The position numbers and the translations under genes were made by a program. 64,000 nt of DNA from Ancrocorticia sp047602305 (GTDB lineage: Bacteria > Actinomycetota > Actinomycetes > Actinomycetales > Actinomycetaceae): assembly GCA_047602305.1 (NCBI GenBank), contig JASGHO010000001.1:3286001-3350000 (forward strand). Direction: 5' to 3'. Positions 17,693 to 27,076 of this stretch are shown piece after piece. Each line of letters begins with the position of its first letter. Within the stretch, counting starts at the first letter, position 1. The notes below the pieces were generated by a model. That model was not told where the DNA came from, ran no database searches, and saw nothing but the letters and a program-made list of their open reading frames with translations.

Positions 17693-18553
17693 GTGAAGAA
17701 TCACCCTCTGCTACGAATCGTCACCGTGGCGTTCAACCCCGGTCCCGATCTTGCCTCGATGGCGGCTTCACTCGAGAATGCAACGAGCAGCCCCTACGAG
17801 CTGGTTATCGTGGATAACGGCTCGGACCCCACCGTGGTGGATGATGTGGCGCGCCGATTTGGCGCCCAAGTCATTCGTACCGGAGAGAATCTCGGATACG
17901 GTCGCGCCGCGAACTTGGGGTTGGCCGACGCAACGAGCGAGTGGGGCGTCGTCGTCAATCCCGACGTGGTCTTTGACCGCGGCTCGCTGGACTCGATGCT
18001 TTTCAGCGCACAATCCTGGCCGCGAGGCGGTGCCTTCGGCCCGCTTATTCTCACTGAAGCGGGCGATGTCTACCCGTCCGCGCGGCGATTCCCGCGGCTC
18101 GTCACTGGCATCGGGCATGCGGTTCTTTTGCGCGTGTGGGAGGGAAACCCGTTTTCTCGCGCCTATCGGCAAGCCAGTTCCATCGACGACGAACACCCGG
18201 TCGACTGGCTCTCAGGTGCCTGCCTCTTGGTACGCATGAACGCTTTCCGCGAAATTGGCGGCTTCGACGAGTCCTACTTCATGTTCTTCGAGGACACCCA
18301 GCTGGGTGAACAGCTCAAGACGGCAGGCTGGCAGAGCGTCTACTTGCCGCTGGCAACGATTCGTCATGAGCAGGGCAGCAGCTGGAAGGATCGGCCCGCC
18401 ACCATGCTGCGGGCTCATCATCACAGCGCCGCCCACTATCTCGACGGCGTGTATTCGAGCCCCGCACAGGCCCCGCTGCGGCTGGCGTTGCGCGGCGCGC
18501 TGTGGCTGCGCGGCGAACTGCAAGTTGTCCTGTCTCGCTTCAAGCGCGGCTGA
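17693..18553 (+). CDS. wbbL: WbbL-like GlcNAc-diphospho-decaprenol rhamnosyltransferase
   Basis: This GT2 enzyme (286 residues, GTG start) shows RIVTVAFNPGPDLASM, VIVDNGSDP, TGENLGYGRAANLG, the nucleotide-binding NPDV, PSARRFPRL, DWLSGACLLVRMNAF, GGFDESYFMFFEDTQLG and a closing AHHHSAAHYL. From memory this tracks mycobacterial WbbL (Rv3265c), which adds rhamnose to the lipid-linked GlcNAc that anchors the wall glycan. The position next to two LCP genes and near rmlD supports that role. In a species without mycolates the glycan would be a rhamnose-type wall polymer. Confidence 0.8.
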   Translation: MKNHPLLRIVTVAFNPGPDLASMAASLENATSSPYELVIVDNGSDPTVVDDVARRFGAQVIRTGENLGYGRAANLGLADATSEWGVVVNPDVVFDRGSLDSMLFSAQSWPRGGAFGPLILTEAGDVYPSARRFPRLVTGIGHAVLLRVWEGNPFSRAYRQASSIDDEHPVDWLSGACLLVRMNAFREIGGFDESYFMFFEDTQLGEQLKTAGWQSVYLPLATIRHEQGSSWKDRPATMLRAHHHSAAHYLDGVYSSPAQAPLRLALRGALWLRGELQVVLSRFKRG

Positions 18554-18779
18554 GTTTTCGCTGCAAGTTTCTCTGTTACCACCGCGGGTTCTCCACCGAG
18601 AGTTTTTCGCACAGAACTTCCACCGCGAGTGTCCGCGGTCGCGGCGCGGCGCCGTTTGGAGCGTTTGGAGCGCTTGGTCCTTCGCGCCCCGCGTTGTGGG
18701 GAGCATCGCAAACGTGAACGCGGCGCCCACCTGTTGATATGTTCGTTCCGTCGCTCACTCCCTTGACGATTGGAACCTC

Positions 18780-20867
18780 ATGTTGCGTCGGCTGCTTGCC
18801 GCGGCGATCGCCCTTTCTTTGGCTGGCTTCACCTTTGCGGCCCCCGCGTCCAGTGTGGAGGCGAACAGCGAGAATATCGCCATCCCACTCACTGACGACG
18901 CGGGAGCGTTGACCACGTCGGCGCGCTCCGGTTTCGCGAGCGCCTCGCAGGCCAGCGGTTCCGGCGTCCTCTCTGCCGCGTTGGAGGACTCGTATGTGAT
19001 CTTCACCGAGCCCATCGGGGTGGAGTCCGCCTTCGCGGTTGCGGCCGTCACCTGGAGCGCAGGCCAGGAGCTTCCTGCGGGCGCCCGGGTGGAGATGCGT
19101 ACTCTCGACGACGGCGTGTGGTCACAGTGGTTTGCGCTGGAAAACGACGCTCTCGGCGGAACCCGCGAGGGCACCGAGGCGAACGTCTCCGGAGGCTCCA
19201 CCGGCATCCAGGTGCGTGTGAGCGAGGGCGACGGCGCCCTGCCCGCGGATCTTCGCATCGACGTCTCGTACGGGGCCGCATCAGTCCAGGAACTCGACAC
19301 CGTCGAGTCCGCAACGGTGCTGCCAGCGGCTTCCTCCTACCAGGCTCCGATAGTCAACGATCGCTCGAGTGCCGTCATCGATGCCGAAGGTGGGGCGCTC
19401 GCGCAGATATCCACCGACGACGACGCCCTGCCCGCAGACGTCACCCCGCGCCAGTCCGAGCGCTCGTCCGCACCGGCCGCCCTCAAGGTCGATGCCGCGA
19501 AAGCGGCGGCACAGGCGAATATCGCGCCGCGCTCAGCCTGGGGTGCCAACGAGGACTACATGGAGTGGTACCCGGATTATGCGGACTTCGAGGGTGCCAT
19601 TGTGCATCACACCGCTGGATCCAACAACTATTCCCGGACCGATGTTCCCGCCGTTATTCGTGGTATCTACAGCTACCACGCACTGACGTTGGGGTGGGGC
19701 GATATCGGGTACAACGTCGTCGTCGACAAATATGGCGGACGTTGGGAAGGCCGTTCGGGGACCCTCGAATCGGAGCCCACGCAGATGGCGGTGGGCGGTC
19801 ACGCACGGCCGCGCAACACCTCCACCCTGGGAATTTCGGTGCTGGGGGATTACACCCAGGTGGACTGGAACACCGGTCGGACCCTCGTGCCGTCGGCGGA
19901 GGTGGTGCGCGCGATTATTGATGTGTCGGCGTGGAAGTTCGCGGTGGCGCGGCTGGATCCGCGTTCGGCGAGCCCGTTGACGGTGCCCACGTGGTCCGAA
20001 AGTTCGATCAATTCGCCGTTGCAACCGGGAACGAAGCTGCCGCGTATCTCGGGCCATCGTGACGTGTCGAACACGGCCTGCCCCGGATCGATCTACAACT
20101 ACCTTGACGAGATCCGACGTAACGTGGCGAGCAGCTATGATTCGCTCGTCGTCGAAGAAAAGAAACCCCAGGTAGAACCCGCCCTCCGCTTCTATCTCAA
20201 CGACTCCTGGACGAATACCGCGAACCGCTCTTTCTCGTGGGGCGAACGCTCGGATCAGGTGCTGGTGGGCGATTGGAACGGTGACGGCAAGGACACCCTC
20301 GCCCTTCGCCGCGGAAACACGTTCGCCTTCACCGACGCCGCCTCGCCCCAGAACGCGCCGGAATTTACGCTCACCTTTGGGCGCGCGGACGACGAGGTGC
20401 TGGTGGGTGACTGGGACGGCGATGGCAAGGACACCCTCATGCTGCGGCGCGCAAACACCTTCTATCCCAAGAACACCATCGACTCGGGAGAGCCGGGCGC
20501 CAGCTTCAACTACGGGAGGGTAGGCGACGTCGTGCTGGTCGGCGATTGGAACGGTGACGGTAAGGACACCCTGGCCGTGCGCCGCGGCAACCACTACTTC
20601 ATCCGCGAGAGCCTGAGCAGCGGGAACGCCTCCGCGGTGGCAGTATACGGCCGCACGGACGACGACGTATTCGTCGGCTCGTTCACCTCCGGGTCGGCCG
20701 CCGATTCTCTCGCGGTGCGGCGCGCAAACATCTACTACATCACCAACACGATCCGCAGCGGAACCGCCGACCGCACCCTCGCCTTCGGTCGCGCCGGTGA
20801 CGAAACACTGGTGGGCGATTGGAATGGCGACGGCGCCGACACCCTCGGGGTGCGCCGAGTGAAGTAG
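18780..20867 (+). CDS. Secreted N-acetylmuramoyl-L-alanine amidase with FG-GAP-like repeats
   Basis: A 695-residue exported protein. A signal peptide (LLAAAIALSLAGFTFAAPAS) is followed by a region of about 220 residues without a recognised domain. An amidase_2/PGRP domain then spans about 245-455: zinc His in AIVHHTAGSN, YHALTLGWGDIGYNVVVDKYG, GHARPRNTSTLGISVLGDY, and GHRDVSNTACPG with the second zinc His and Cys. Five C-terminal repeats of about 45 residues carry VLVGDWNGDGKDTLALRRGN, an FG-GAP/VCBS-like Asp-rich calcium loop. It would cut peptidoglycan between muramic acid and L-Ala, with the repeats binding the wall. Confidence 0.9.
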   Translation: MLRRLLAAAIALSLAGFTFAAPASSVEANSENIAIPLTDDAGALTTSARSGFASASQASGSGVLSAALEDSYVIFTEPIGVESAFAVAAVTWSAGQELPAGARVEMRTLDDGVWSQWFALENDALGGTREGTEANVSGGSTGIQVRVSEGDGALPADLRIDVSYGAASVQELDTVESATVLPAASSYQAPIVNDRSSAVIDAEGGALAQISTDDDALPADVTPRQSERSSAPAALKVDAAKAAAQANIAPRSAWGANEDYMEWYPDYADFEGAIVHHTAGSNNYSRTDVPAVIRGIYSYHALTLGWGDIGYNVVVDKYGGRWEGRSGTLESEPTQMAVGGHARPRNTSTLGISVLGDYTQVDWNTGRTLVPSAEVVRAIIDVSAWKFAVARLDPRSASPLTVPTWSESSINSPLQPGTKLPRISGHRDVSNTACPGSIYNYLDEIRRNVASSYDSLVVEEKKPQVEPALRFYLNDSWTNTANRSFSWGERSDQVLVGDWNGDGKDTLALRRGNTFAFTDAASPQNAPEFTLTFGRADDEVLVGDWDGDGKDTLMLRRANTFYPKNTIDSGEPGASFNYGRVGDVVLVGDWNGDGKDTLAVRRGNHYFIRESLSSGNASAVAVYGRTDDDVFVGSFTSGSAADSLAVRRANIYYITNTIRSGTADRTLAFGRAGDETLVGDWNGDGADTLGVRRVK

Positions 20868-21071
20868 TTGGCGATGGGGAGATGACCTGAGGAACCGGGG
20901 AGGTAGGGGAGGCCGGGGAAGTTGAGGCGGCCGGGGCGATAGGAGAGGCCGGGGCGATAGGTGAGAAACCGGGGAACTGGCCAGATAGTTGGCGAAATAG
21001 GTGGGGAAGCGGTAGGCCACGTAGAATCTCGGTGCGGTCAAGAGCCGTCGCCAATCACGCCCGGAGTGTCC

Positions 21072-22040
21072 ATGAAAGTCTTTGTCCAGATCCCCTGCCT
21101 CAACGAAGAAGAAACTCTTCCCCTCGTTCTGTCATCCATTCCGCGCGAGATTCCCGGGGTGGATGAGGTGGAGATTCTCGTGGTGGATGACGGCTCGACG
21201 GATCGCACCATCGAGGTGGCCCGCGCGCACGGGGTACGTCACTTCGTGCGCCACCGCGGCAATCAGGGGCTGGCGCGTTCGTTCCGCGACGGCGTCCACT
21301 ACGCCCTGAGCCACGGCGCGGACATCGTGGTGAACACCGACGGGGACAACCAGTACCCCCAGGAAGAAATCGCGCATCTCGTTCAGCCCATCATCGCCGG
21401 GCAGGCGGACATCGTCATCGCCGACCGACAGACCGCCAAAATCGCCGAATTCTCGCCCTTCAAGAAGCTGATGCAGCACGTGGGCTCGCGAGTGGTCAAC
21501 GCCGCCGCAGGAACCCACCTGCCCGACGCCGCCTCCGGCTTCCGCGCCTACTCGCGCGAATCGCTCATGCGGCTCAACGTGGTCACCCAGTTCTCCTACT
21601 GCATGGAGACGATTATTCAGGCCGGAAACAAGCGCCTGCGGATCGCCTCCCATCCCATCACCACCAATCCCAAGACGCGCGAATCGCGCCTCTTCAGCAA
21701 CATTTTCCAGCACATGTTCAAGTCGGGAATGGCGATCATCCGCTCCTTCCTCATGTTCAAACCCCACGTGCCACTCGGCTGGCTGGCGCTCCTCACCGGG
21801 ATCGCCGGGATGATCCCCTTCGTTCGCTTCCTCGTCTACTTCCTCATCGGTCAGGGCGACGGCCATGTGCAGTCGCTGATCTTCGGCTCGGCGATGCTGG
21901 TAGCGAGCCTGCTGAGCCTGGCCATCCTGGTGATCGCGGACATTCTGCGCACCAACCGGGTGCTCCTGGAGGAGCAGCTCGAACGCACCAAGGAGATCCA
22001 GTACGGGCGTGGTGCGGGCGGCGCGAGGTCGCGCCCGTGA
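21072..22040 (+). CDS. GT2 polyprenyl-phosphate glycosyltransferase with C-terminal membrane anchor
   Basis: ATG 21072 (MKVFVQIPCLNEEETL) has GGAG 8 bases upstream. The 322-residue protein has a DPM1/GtrB-like catalytic domain (VDEVEILVVDDGSTDRT, NQGLARSFRDGVHYAL, NTDGDNQYPQEEI with the DxD, ADRQ) and two membrane helices near the end (WLALLTGIAGMIPFVRFLVY and AMLVASLLSLAILVIA). Such enzymes load a sugar on polyprenyl phosphate for use outside the cell. It is the first of three genes joined by 4-base overlaps. The 95 bases before it are a purine-rich stretch with a repeated GAGGCCGGGGCGATAG. Confidence 0.88.
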   Translation: MKVFVQIPCLNEEETLPLVLSSIPREIPGVDEVEILVVDDGSTDRTIEVARAHGVRHFVRHRGNQGLARSFRDGVHYALSHGADIVVNTDGDNQYPQEEIAHLVQPIIAGQADIVIADRQTAKIAEFSPFKKLMQHVGSRVVNAAAGTHLPDAASGFRAYSRESLMRLNVVTQFSYCMETIIQAGNKRLRIASHPITTNPKTRESRLFSNIFQHMFKSGMAIIRSFLMFKPHVPLGWLALLTGIAGMIPFVRFLVYFLIGQGDGHVQSLIFGSAMLVASLLSLAILVIADILRTNRVLLEEQLERTKEIQYGRGAGGARSRP

Positions 22041-23173
22041 GGATTCTGGCCTTCGGCACCTACGATGTCGCCTCCCATCCGCGGGTCGGTGTTCTTCTCG
22101 CTGGCTTGGAGCGGCAGGGGCACTCGGTGCGCGAGCTGAATCGCCCGCTCGGAATTGGGACGGCGGGGCGAGTGCAAGCGCTGCGGAGCCCGCGGGGAGC
22201 CGTGGCTTTCGCCGCCCGCTTGCTTTCGTGCTGGCTTTCTCTGGCCTGGGGGTCGTTGCGTTTTCGGGGCGCGCGCCGGCCTGACGCGCTGGTGGTGGGC
22301 TATCTCGGGCACTTCGACGTGCTCCTCGCCCGCCTCCTCTACCCCCGCGCCAACATTCTCCTCGATCACCTCATCTTTGCAGCGGATACCGCCGCCGACC
22401 GGCGCCTGGACGGCGGCGTGAAGTCCGCGTTGCTGCGAGCCTTGGACCTGCTGGCCCTGCGCTGCGCCACCACCATCATCGTGGACACCCCGGACCACCG
22501 CGCGCTGGTGCCGGAGAAGCTGCGGGAACGCGCCGTCGTCGTCCCCGTGGGCGCGCCGGACGCCTGGTTCCAGGCGCGCGAGGTTCGGACCGTTTCTTCT
22601 TCGACGACGGCGCGGCGCCCTTCCGTCGTATTTTTTGGCCTGTTTACCCCGCTCCAGGGCACGCCGACCATCGCGCGGGCACTGCGCCTGCTCGACGAGA
22701 GGGAGGTGGCGCTGGACGTGACGCTTATCGGATCGGGGCAGGACGAGGACGAGTGCCGGGATATCCTGGCGGGACTCTCCGGCAGTGTTCGGCTCACCTG
22801 GCGCGACTGGGTGGGCGCCCATGAGCTACCCGCGGTGGTCGCCGCGCATGACGTGTGCCTGGGAATCTTCGGCGACTCCCCGAAGGCCGGGCGTGTGGTT
22901 CCCAACAAGGCGTTCCAGGGGATGGCCGCGGGATGCGCACTCGTCACCTCGGATACGCCAGTGCAGCGCGCGGTTCTTCAGGATGCCGCGTTCGTGCCCG
23001 CGGCCGATCCGGAGGCCTTGGCCGATCAACTGGCGTTCCTCGCCCGGAACCCGGGCGTGCTGGAGGATCTGCGGGTTCGATCCGCGTGCCGCGCCGACGC
23101 CGCCTTCCGGCCCGAAATGGTGACAGATGTGCTGAAGGCCGGTCTGACGGGCGCGCTGAGGGATAGATCGTGA
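22037..23173 (+). CDS. GT4-like glycosyltransferase
   Basis: The start GTG 22037 overlaps the stop of the preceding GT2 gene. The 378-residue chain has two Rossmann-like halves: an N-terminal MRILAFGTYDVASHPRVGVLLAGLERQGH and a C-terminal donor half with VVFFGLFTPLQGTPTIARAL, TLIGSGQDEDECRDI, and PNKAFQGMAAGCALVTSDTP in place of the usual E-x7-E loop. The sugar is not known. Its frame ends in a GTGA overlap with the next membrane protein, so the three are made together, probably for one glycan or glycolipid. Confidence 0.8.
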   Translation: MRILAFGTYDVASHPRVGVLLAGLERQGHSVRELNRPLGIGTAGRVQALRSPRGAVAFAARLLSCWLSLAWGSLRFRGARRPDALVVGYLGHFDVLLARLLYPRANILLDHLIFAADTAADRRLDGGVKSALLRALDLLALRCATTIIVDTPDHRALVPEKLRERAVVVPVGAPDAWFQAREVRTVSSSTTARRPSVVFFGLFTPLQGTPTIARALRLLDEREVALDVTLIGSGQDEDECRDILAGLSGSVRLTWRDWVGAHELPAVVAAHDVCLGIFGDSPKAGRVVPNKAFQGMAAGCALVTSDTPVQRAVLQDAAFVPAADPEALADQLAFLARNPGVLEDLRVRSACRADAAFRPEMVTDVLKAGLTGALRDRS

Positions 23174-24156
23174 AGAAGATTCTCGGGTTTCTCCAGTCGC
23201 CGGGGTTCCGTGCAGGTTTCCTGATGCTGGCCGTAGCGGCGGCCATCTACGCCGTGGTGAGCAACTGGGGTGAGGTGAGCGCGGCGCTGCGTGCACTGCC
23301 GCCCTGGCTGGTGGCGGTGGAGATTGCGCTCGCTTTCGGGTACGTGTACCTCACGATGGTCTCCTGGCGCTTGGTGCTCAACGGCGTGGGAGCGCCGGTG
23401 GAGCCCGTGGTGGCCAGCCGCATCTTCTTCTCCTCCCAGGTGGCGAAATACCTGCCCGGAGGAGTGTGGAATTTCGTGGCGGCTGCGGAAGTGGGCCGAG
23501 ACTATGAGATTTCGCGGCGTCGCTCGGTGTGCGCGCTGCTGGTCTCCATCGTCATTTCGATCATCACCGGGATGATGCTTGCCATCCTCGCGGTGGCGCT
23601 CGGTTCGCCGCAGGTGCGGGAGGTATACGGCTGGCTGGTATTTGTGCTTCCCCTGGCATTGGTCGGGATCTGCCCACCCGTACTCAACAGGCTCGTCAAC
23701 ATTGCCCTGCGGATCTTGGGCCGCGAGCCATTGGAGTCTTTGATGAGCTGGGGTTGCACGATGCGCGCGGCGGCGTGGGCGCTCGCGGCTTGGTGCATCG
23801 CGGGGTTGCAACTGTGGCTCATGCTCACGCAGCTTGACCAGCTCACCCAGCTTGACCAGCTCACCCAGCTTGACCAGCTCAGCCAGCTTGACCAGCTCAC
23901 CCAGCTCGCCATGCCCGCGACCGTCTCCACCTTCTTACTTGCCACCGGTGGCTATGCGCTGGGATGGACAGCGGGATTCCTGGTTTTCTTTGTCCCGGCA
24001 GGGGTTGGGGTGCGCGAAGTGGCACTGGGCGCGGTGCTGTCCACGGTGGCGCCAGCGGGCGTCGTGGTGGTTGTTGTTCTGCTTGCCCGAATCTTCACCA
24101 CGCTGGCCGACATCGGGTGGGGCGTCGGTGCCTCACTCCGTATGCGAAATCACTAG
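23170..24156 (+). CDS. Lysylphosphatidylglycerol synthase TM-like / UPF0104 membrane protein
   Basis: A 328-residue polytopic protein with about seven to eight hydrophobic helices and the family features SWRLVLNGVGAPVEPVVAS and FSSQVAKYLPGGVWNF. Members of this transmembrane family are found with lipid-linked sugar enzymes and are suspected lipid flippases. The chain holds an in-frame tandem insert (LDQLTQ repeated about five times, 23824-23907), coded by 18-bp repeats, between two membrane helices. The last gene of the GT2-GT4 operon, it ends 85 bases before a large palindrome. Confidence 0.75.
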   Translation: MKKILGFLQSPGFRAGFLMLAVAAAIYAVVSNWGEVSAALRALPPWLVAVEIALAFGYVYLTMVSWRLVLNGVGAPVEPVVASRIFFSSQVAKYLPGGVWNFVAAAEVGRDYEISRRRSVCALLVSIVISIITGMMLAILAVALGSPQVREVYGWLVFVLPLALVGICPPVLNRLVNIALRILGREPLESLMSWGCTMRAAAWALAAWCIAGLQLWLMLTQLDQLTQLDQLTQLDQLSQLDQLTQLAMPATVSTFLLATGGYALGWTAGFLVFFVPAGVGVREVALGAVLSTVAPAGVVVVVVLLARIFTTLADIGWGVGASLRMRNH

Positions 24157-24241
24157 ATGATTGATTCCTTGCTCAGTGTGTTGTGAGATGCGGATTTCGG
24201 GTGTTGCGGAGGGTGTTGAGATTGAGGTTCGCGCACTAGTC

Positions 24242-24317
24242 GATGCAAAAGTCCGGGTATATGTTACGGGCGTGCCATATATGGCATGCCGGTGACATAT
24301 ATCCGGAAATATGCATC
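24242..24317. terminator. 76-bp near-perfect palindrome between convergent genes
   Basis: All parts share one centre (24279.5): TGCCATATATGGCA (24273-24286), TCCGGGTATATGTTAC (24252-24267) with its partner 24292-24307, and GATGCA/TGCATC (24242, 24312). Only a few pairs fail and some are G-T. It lies between the stops of the membrane protein and the acyltransferase, where a bidirectional terminator is expected, but it is much longer than usual and AT-rich at its centre. Confidence 0.7.
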
Positions 24318-24349
24318 AACTTCTTGAGACATCCCAAGGAATCAACCCT

Positions 24350-26818
24350 CTAGTGCATCTGGGCGCCCGGGATGATTCTCCCTCGAGGTTCCTCCGGCTC
24401 CTCCGTAGACTTCTTGTTGTTTTTCGGATCTTTCGACTTCTTCCCATCCGCAGGCGTCTCATCGTCAGCCGGTGTCTCATCGTCAGCCGGAGATTCCTTG
24501 TCAGCCGGGGCTTTCGACTTCTTCCCATTCGCCGGAGTCTTGTCGTCAGTCGGAGTTTCCTCATCGACCGGGGTTTCGTCGTCCGCCGGCGTACTCTCGT
24601 CGACGGGAGTCTCCTCGTCGTCCAGTTTCGCGTCGTCGTCGTTCTTATCCGAGCCGTCCTTGAATTTCATCTTGGTGCCGGACAAATCGTTCATGGCGTC
24701 AACGAGGCGCTGGCCAAGGGTGGGCGCGAGGGAGACGACGTACTCGCGCGAGATGTGCATGTCATCCACGTAGACGAAAATGTTGCCGATGATGGTGGGG
24801 CAGAGATCGCCGGAACAGAATTGGTCGGTGAGGTCCACCGTGGTGAAGTTCTTGGATTCGAGGGACTGCGTGGGGTTCTTGCTTGCCTGATAATCGGGGC
24901 GGAAGAGGACGCAGCCGCTGGTGCGGGTGGTGGTGAGATTGTCGAGTGAGCACTCCAGCAGGTTGTCGGGGTTGCGCAGGGTATCGCGGATTCCAATGAC
25001 TGGGACGTCACGCTTGGCGAGTGCGGCCAGAAGCGATTTCAGGCCGGGAACGGCCTGCTCGTCAGGGGTGCCCGGTGTGGTGAGGGTGGACAGAAGTAAG
25101 ACGTAGTCGGGCTGGAAGTCGTCCACGTACTCCAGTGCGGCGTCGTTGCGCTCGCGGCAGGGCTGCGTGGCGGATTTATCGAGCCCCCATGCGCATCCGG
25201 ATTGATGGGCGAGCTGGATATACCAGTTGTTGTCCTCGGCGAGCTGGCGCAGCGCGGGGGAGAACTGGGTGAGTTTCGAATTGCCGACGGCGAGGATACG
25301 CACGTCGGCGTCCTCGCTGCTACCCACCTGGCTGCAATAGCCGAGCTTGGGCCAGGCGAATTCCTCGGGGAAGCCGTCGTCGCAGGCGTCGGGAAGGGAC
25401 GCGGCCCAAGGGGCGGTGGGGTCCGGAATGGGCGCCTCCCTGAAGGGGAGCGTCACTGACCCGGTGAGCGCGAGGGCCCCGGGGTGGGTCTGCGGATCGA
25501 CGGTCACCTTCGCCGATGCCGCGAAGGCTTCCTTTTCGCTGCGATCGTTCACCTGCGAGTCCCAGAACCACACGGTTCCCAGCCCCACGGCAGCTGCAGT
25601 GAGGGCGACGACGACCTTGCGTCCCGTTTGCGCGTTGGCCCACTTCCAGGTGCGGATGGGATCGTCGACCAGCGTGGTGAGGCCCCAGGCCAGGAGGATG
25701 GACACCAGGATGAGCATGATTCCATTGAGAATCGTGAGGGAGTCGTGCTCCACCACGTTCAGGAAGATCACGAAGATCGGCCAGTGGATGAGGTAGACCG
25801 AGTAGGAGATATTTCCCAGGTTGACGAGAGGCTGCCACGAGAGCAGCTTGCTCACGCCCCAGCGGTTATTGCCACTGGGGAAGAGGAGGATGAAGGAGAC
25901 CGCCAGCATCGGCACCGCGGCCATCGGGCCGGGGTAATGACCGATGGAGACGAGGCAGTAGGTGACCAGAACGGCCAGTCCCAGCCACGACAGGGCGAAC
26001 GAGTGTGGGCTCAGCTTGGTGAGCCACGGGGCGGCGACGGCGAGCGTGGAACCGAGCGCGAACTCCCAGACGCGAGCCTGTGTATAGAAGTAGACAGAGC
26101 CGTCGGTGGGAGCTTCGTTGAGAAGCCACCACAGTGAGCCAGCCGTGATGAGGGCGAAAACCACGAACGCGACGAGGCGAACCGATTGGCGCAGGGGCTT
26201 TGCGAGGAGCACGCAGAGGGTCATGATGAGAGGCCACAGCAGGAACACCTGGCCCTGCATGGACATCGACCACAAATGCTGAAGAGGGCTGGAGAGAGCA
26301 CTGTTCTCGGCGTAGTAATCGGCCGAAACCTCAACTAGCCGCCAGTTTTGGGTATAGGTGAGGGAGGCGAGCGCCTGATCGAAGATTTCCGCCCAGCGGG
26401 TGCGCGGAAGAAACTGCACCGAGGCCCAGAGCGTGGTGAGAACCACCACGATGAGCGGGGGCAGGAGACGCTTGAAGGTGGTGGCCCAGCGTTCGATGAA
26501 GAACGGCATTTTTCCGGATTCGGCGCGACGAATGAACGACGCCGTCATCAAGAAAGCCGAGATCATGATGAAGGAGTCCACACCGATGGGCGAGCCGATT
26601 GTCCAGGCGTGGTAAAGAAGAACCTGGATCATGCAGATCGCGCGAAGGCCCTGAATATCAAGGCGTTGAGGTGAACGCGCGATGGGCTGGGCTGGCGACG
26701 GGTCGACTTGTTGGTTTTGTGACGGGTCGACGACGGCTTCGGAGTCACCAGTTGGCGTGTGGGCACGACGGTGACTTTGGGAACCTGGACGGGTCCGCTG
26801 ACGAGTGGAGTGAGACAT
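24350..26818 (-). CDS. Acyltransferase-3 membrane protein with C-terminal SGNH domain (OatA/OafA type)
   Basis: The 822-residue protein has a Gln/Ser-rich tail of about 45 residues, then an acyltransferase_3 domain (about 48-400; RLDIQGLRAICMIQVLLYHAW, ISAFLMTASFI, PLIMTLC and about ten membrane helices), and an extracellular SGNH domain (about 490-740). Block I reads AVGNSKLTQF, so the usual GDS is GNS; the catalytic dyad DDMHIS is intact. The last 90 residues are Asp/Glu/Pro/Lys repeats (DDETPADDETPADGKKSK). Such proteins O-acetylate wall glycans or peptidoglycan. The promoter region faces rmlD. Confidence 0.88.
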   Translation of the reverse strand: MSHSTRQRTRPGSQSHRRAHTPTGDSEAVVDPSQNQQVDPSPAQPIARSPQRLDIQGLRAICMIQVLLYHAWTIGSPIGVDSFIMISAFLMTASFIRRAESGKMPFFIERWATTFKRLLPPLIVVVLTTLWASVQFLPRTRWAEIFDQALASLTYTQNWRLVEVSADYYAENSALSSPLQHLWSMSMQGQVFLLWPLIMTLCVLLAKPLRQSVRLVAFVVFALITAGSLWWLLNEAPTDGSVYFYTQARVWEFALGSTLAVAAPWLTKLSPHSFALSWLGLAVLVTYCLVSIGHYPGPMAAVPMLAVSFILLFPSGNNRWGVSKLLSWQPLVNLGNISYSVYLIHWPIFVIFLNVVEHDSLTILNGIMLILVSILLAWGLTTLVDDPIRTWKWANAQTGRKVVVALTAAAVGLGTVWFWDSQVNDRSEKEAFAASAKVTVDPQTHPGALALTGSVTLPFREAPIPDPTAPWAASLPDACDDGFPEEFAWPKLGYCSQVGSSEDADVRILAVGNSKLTQFSPALRQLAEDNNWYIQLAHQSGCAWGLDKSATQPCRERNDAALEYVDDFQPDYVLLLSTLTTPGTPDEQAVPGLKSLLAALAKRDVPVIGIRDTLRNPDNLLECSLDNLTTTRTSGCVLFRPDYQASKNPTQSLESKNFTTVDLTDQFCSGDLCPTIIGNIFVYVDDMHISREYVVSLAPTLGQRLVDAMNDLSGTKMKFKDGSDKNDDDAKLDDEETPVDESTPADDETPVDEETPTDDKTPANGKKSKAPADKESPADDETPADDETPADGKKSKDPKNNKKSTEEPEEPRGRIIPGAQMH

Positions 26819-27076
26819 CGTTTCCCGAGTCTAGCCAAAGTCGACTAGTGAATCGACCCCTGGGATGATATGTAAGGCTGTTTCACTGTGGTATGCAACA
26901 TGTCTCTGGGCGGGTTGAGGGTCAGAGAGTGGGCGTGCACACATTCAACGTGACCACTCACACCGGGAGAATGTTCTAGCAAGGGATAGAATTTATACCA
27001 GTTCATTGAACAAGGCGGCAGTAAGCCGCACATCACAATACTGAGGCGGCCAGGGGCCGCGGAATAGGCGGGACTC
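26819..27076. promoter_or_regulatory. Divergent intergenic region before rmlD
   Basis: The region is more AT-rich than the genes on both sides. GGGATAGAATTTATACC near 26985 offers TAGAAT and TTTATA as -10 candidates for rmlD, with no convincing -35. A small hairpin (GCGGC-AGTAA-GCCGC) follows in the likely leader, with a second GC-rich one (GGCGGCC/GGGCCGC) just before the start. Confidence 0.3.

Noticed and set aside
19533..21041. A 502-residue minus-strand ORF opposite the amidase
   Set aside because: Its sequence is Arg/Pro/His-rich and unordered, as expected of an antisense frame in high-GC DNA.
24273..24286. The CCATATATGG core as a CArG box
   Set aside because: That motif belongs to eukaryotic SRF proteins; the match is chance within a palindrome.
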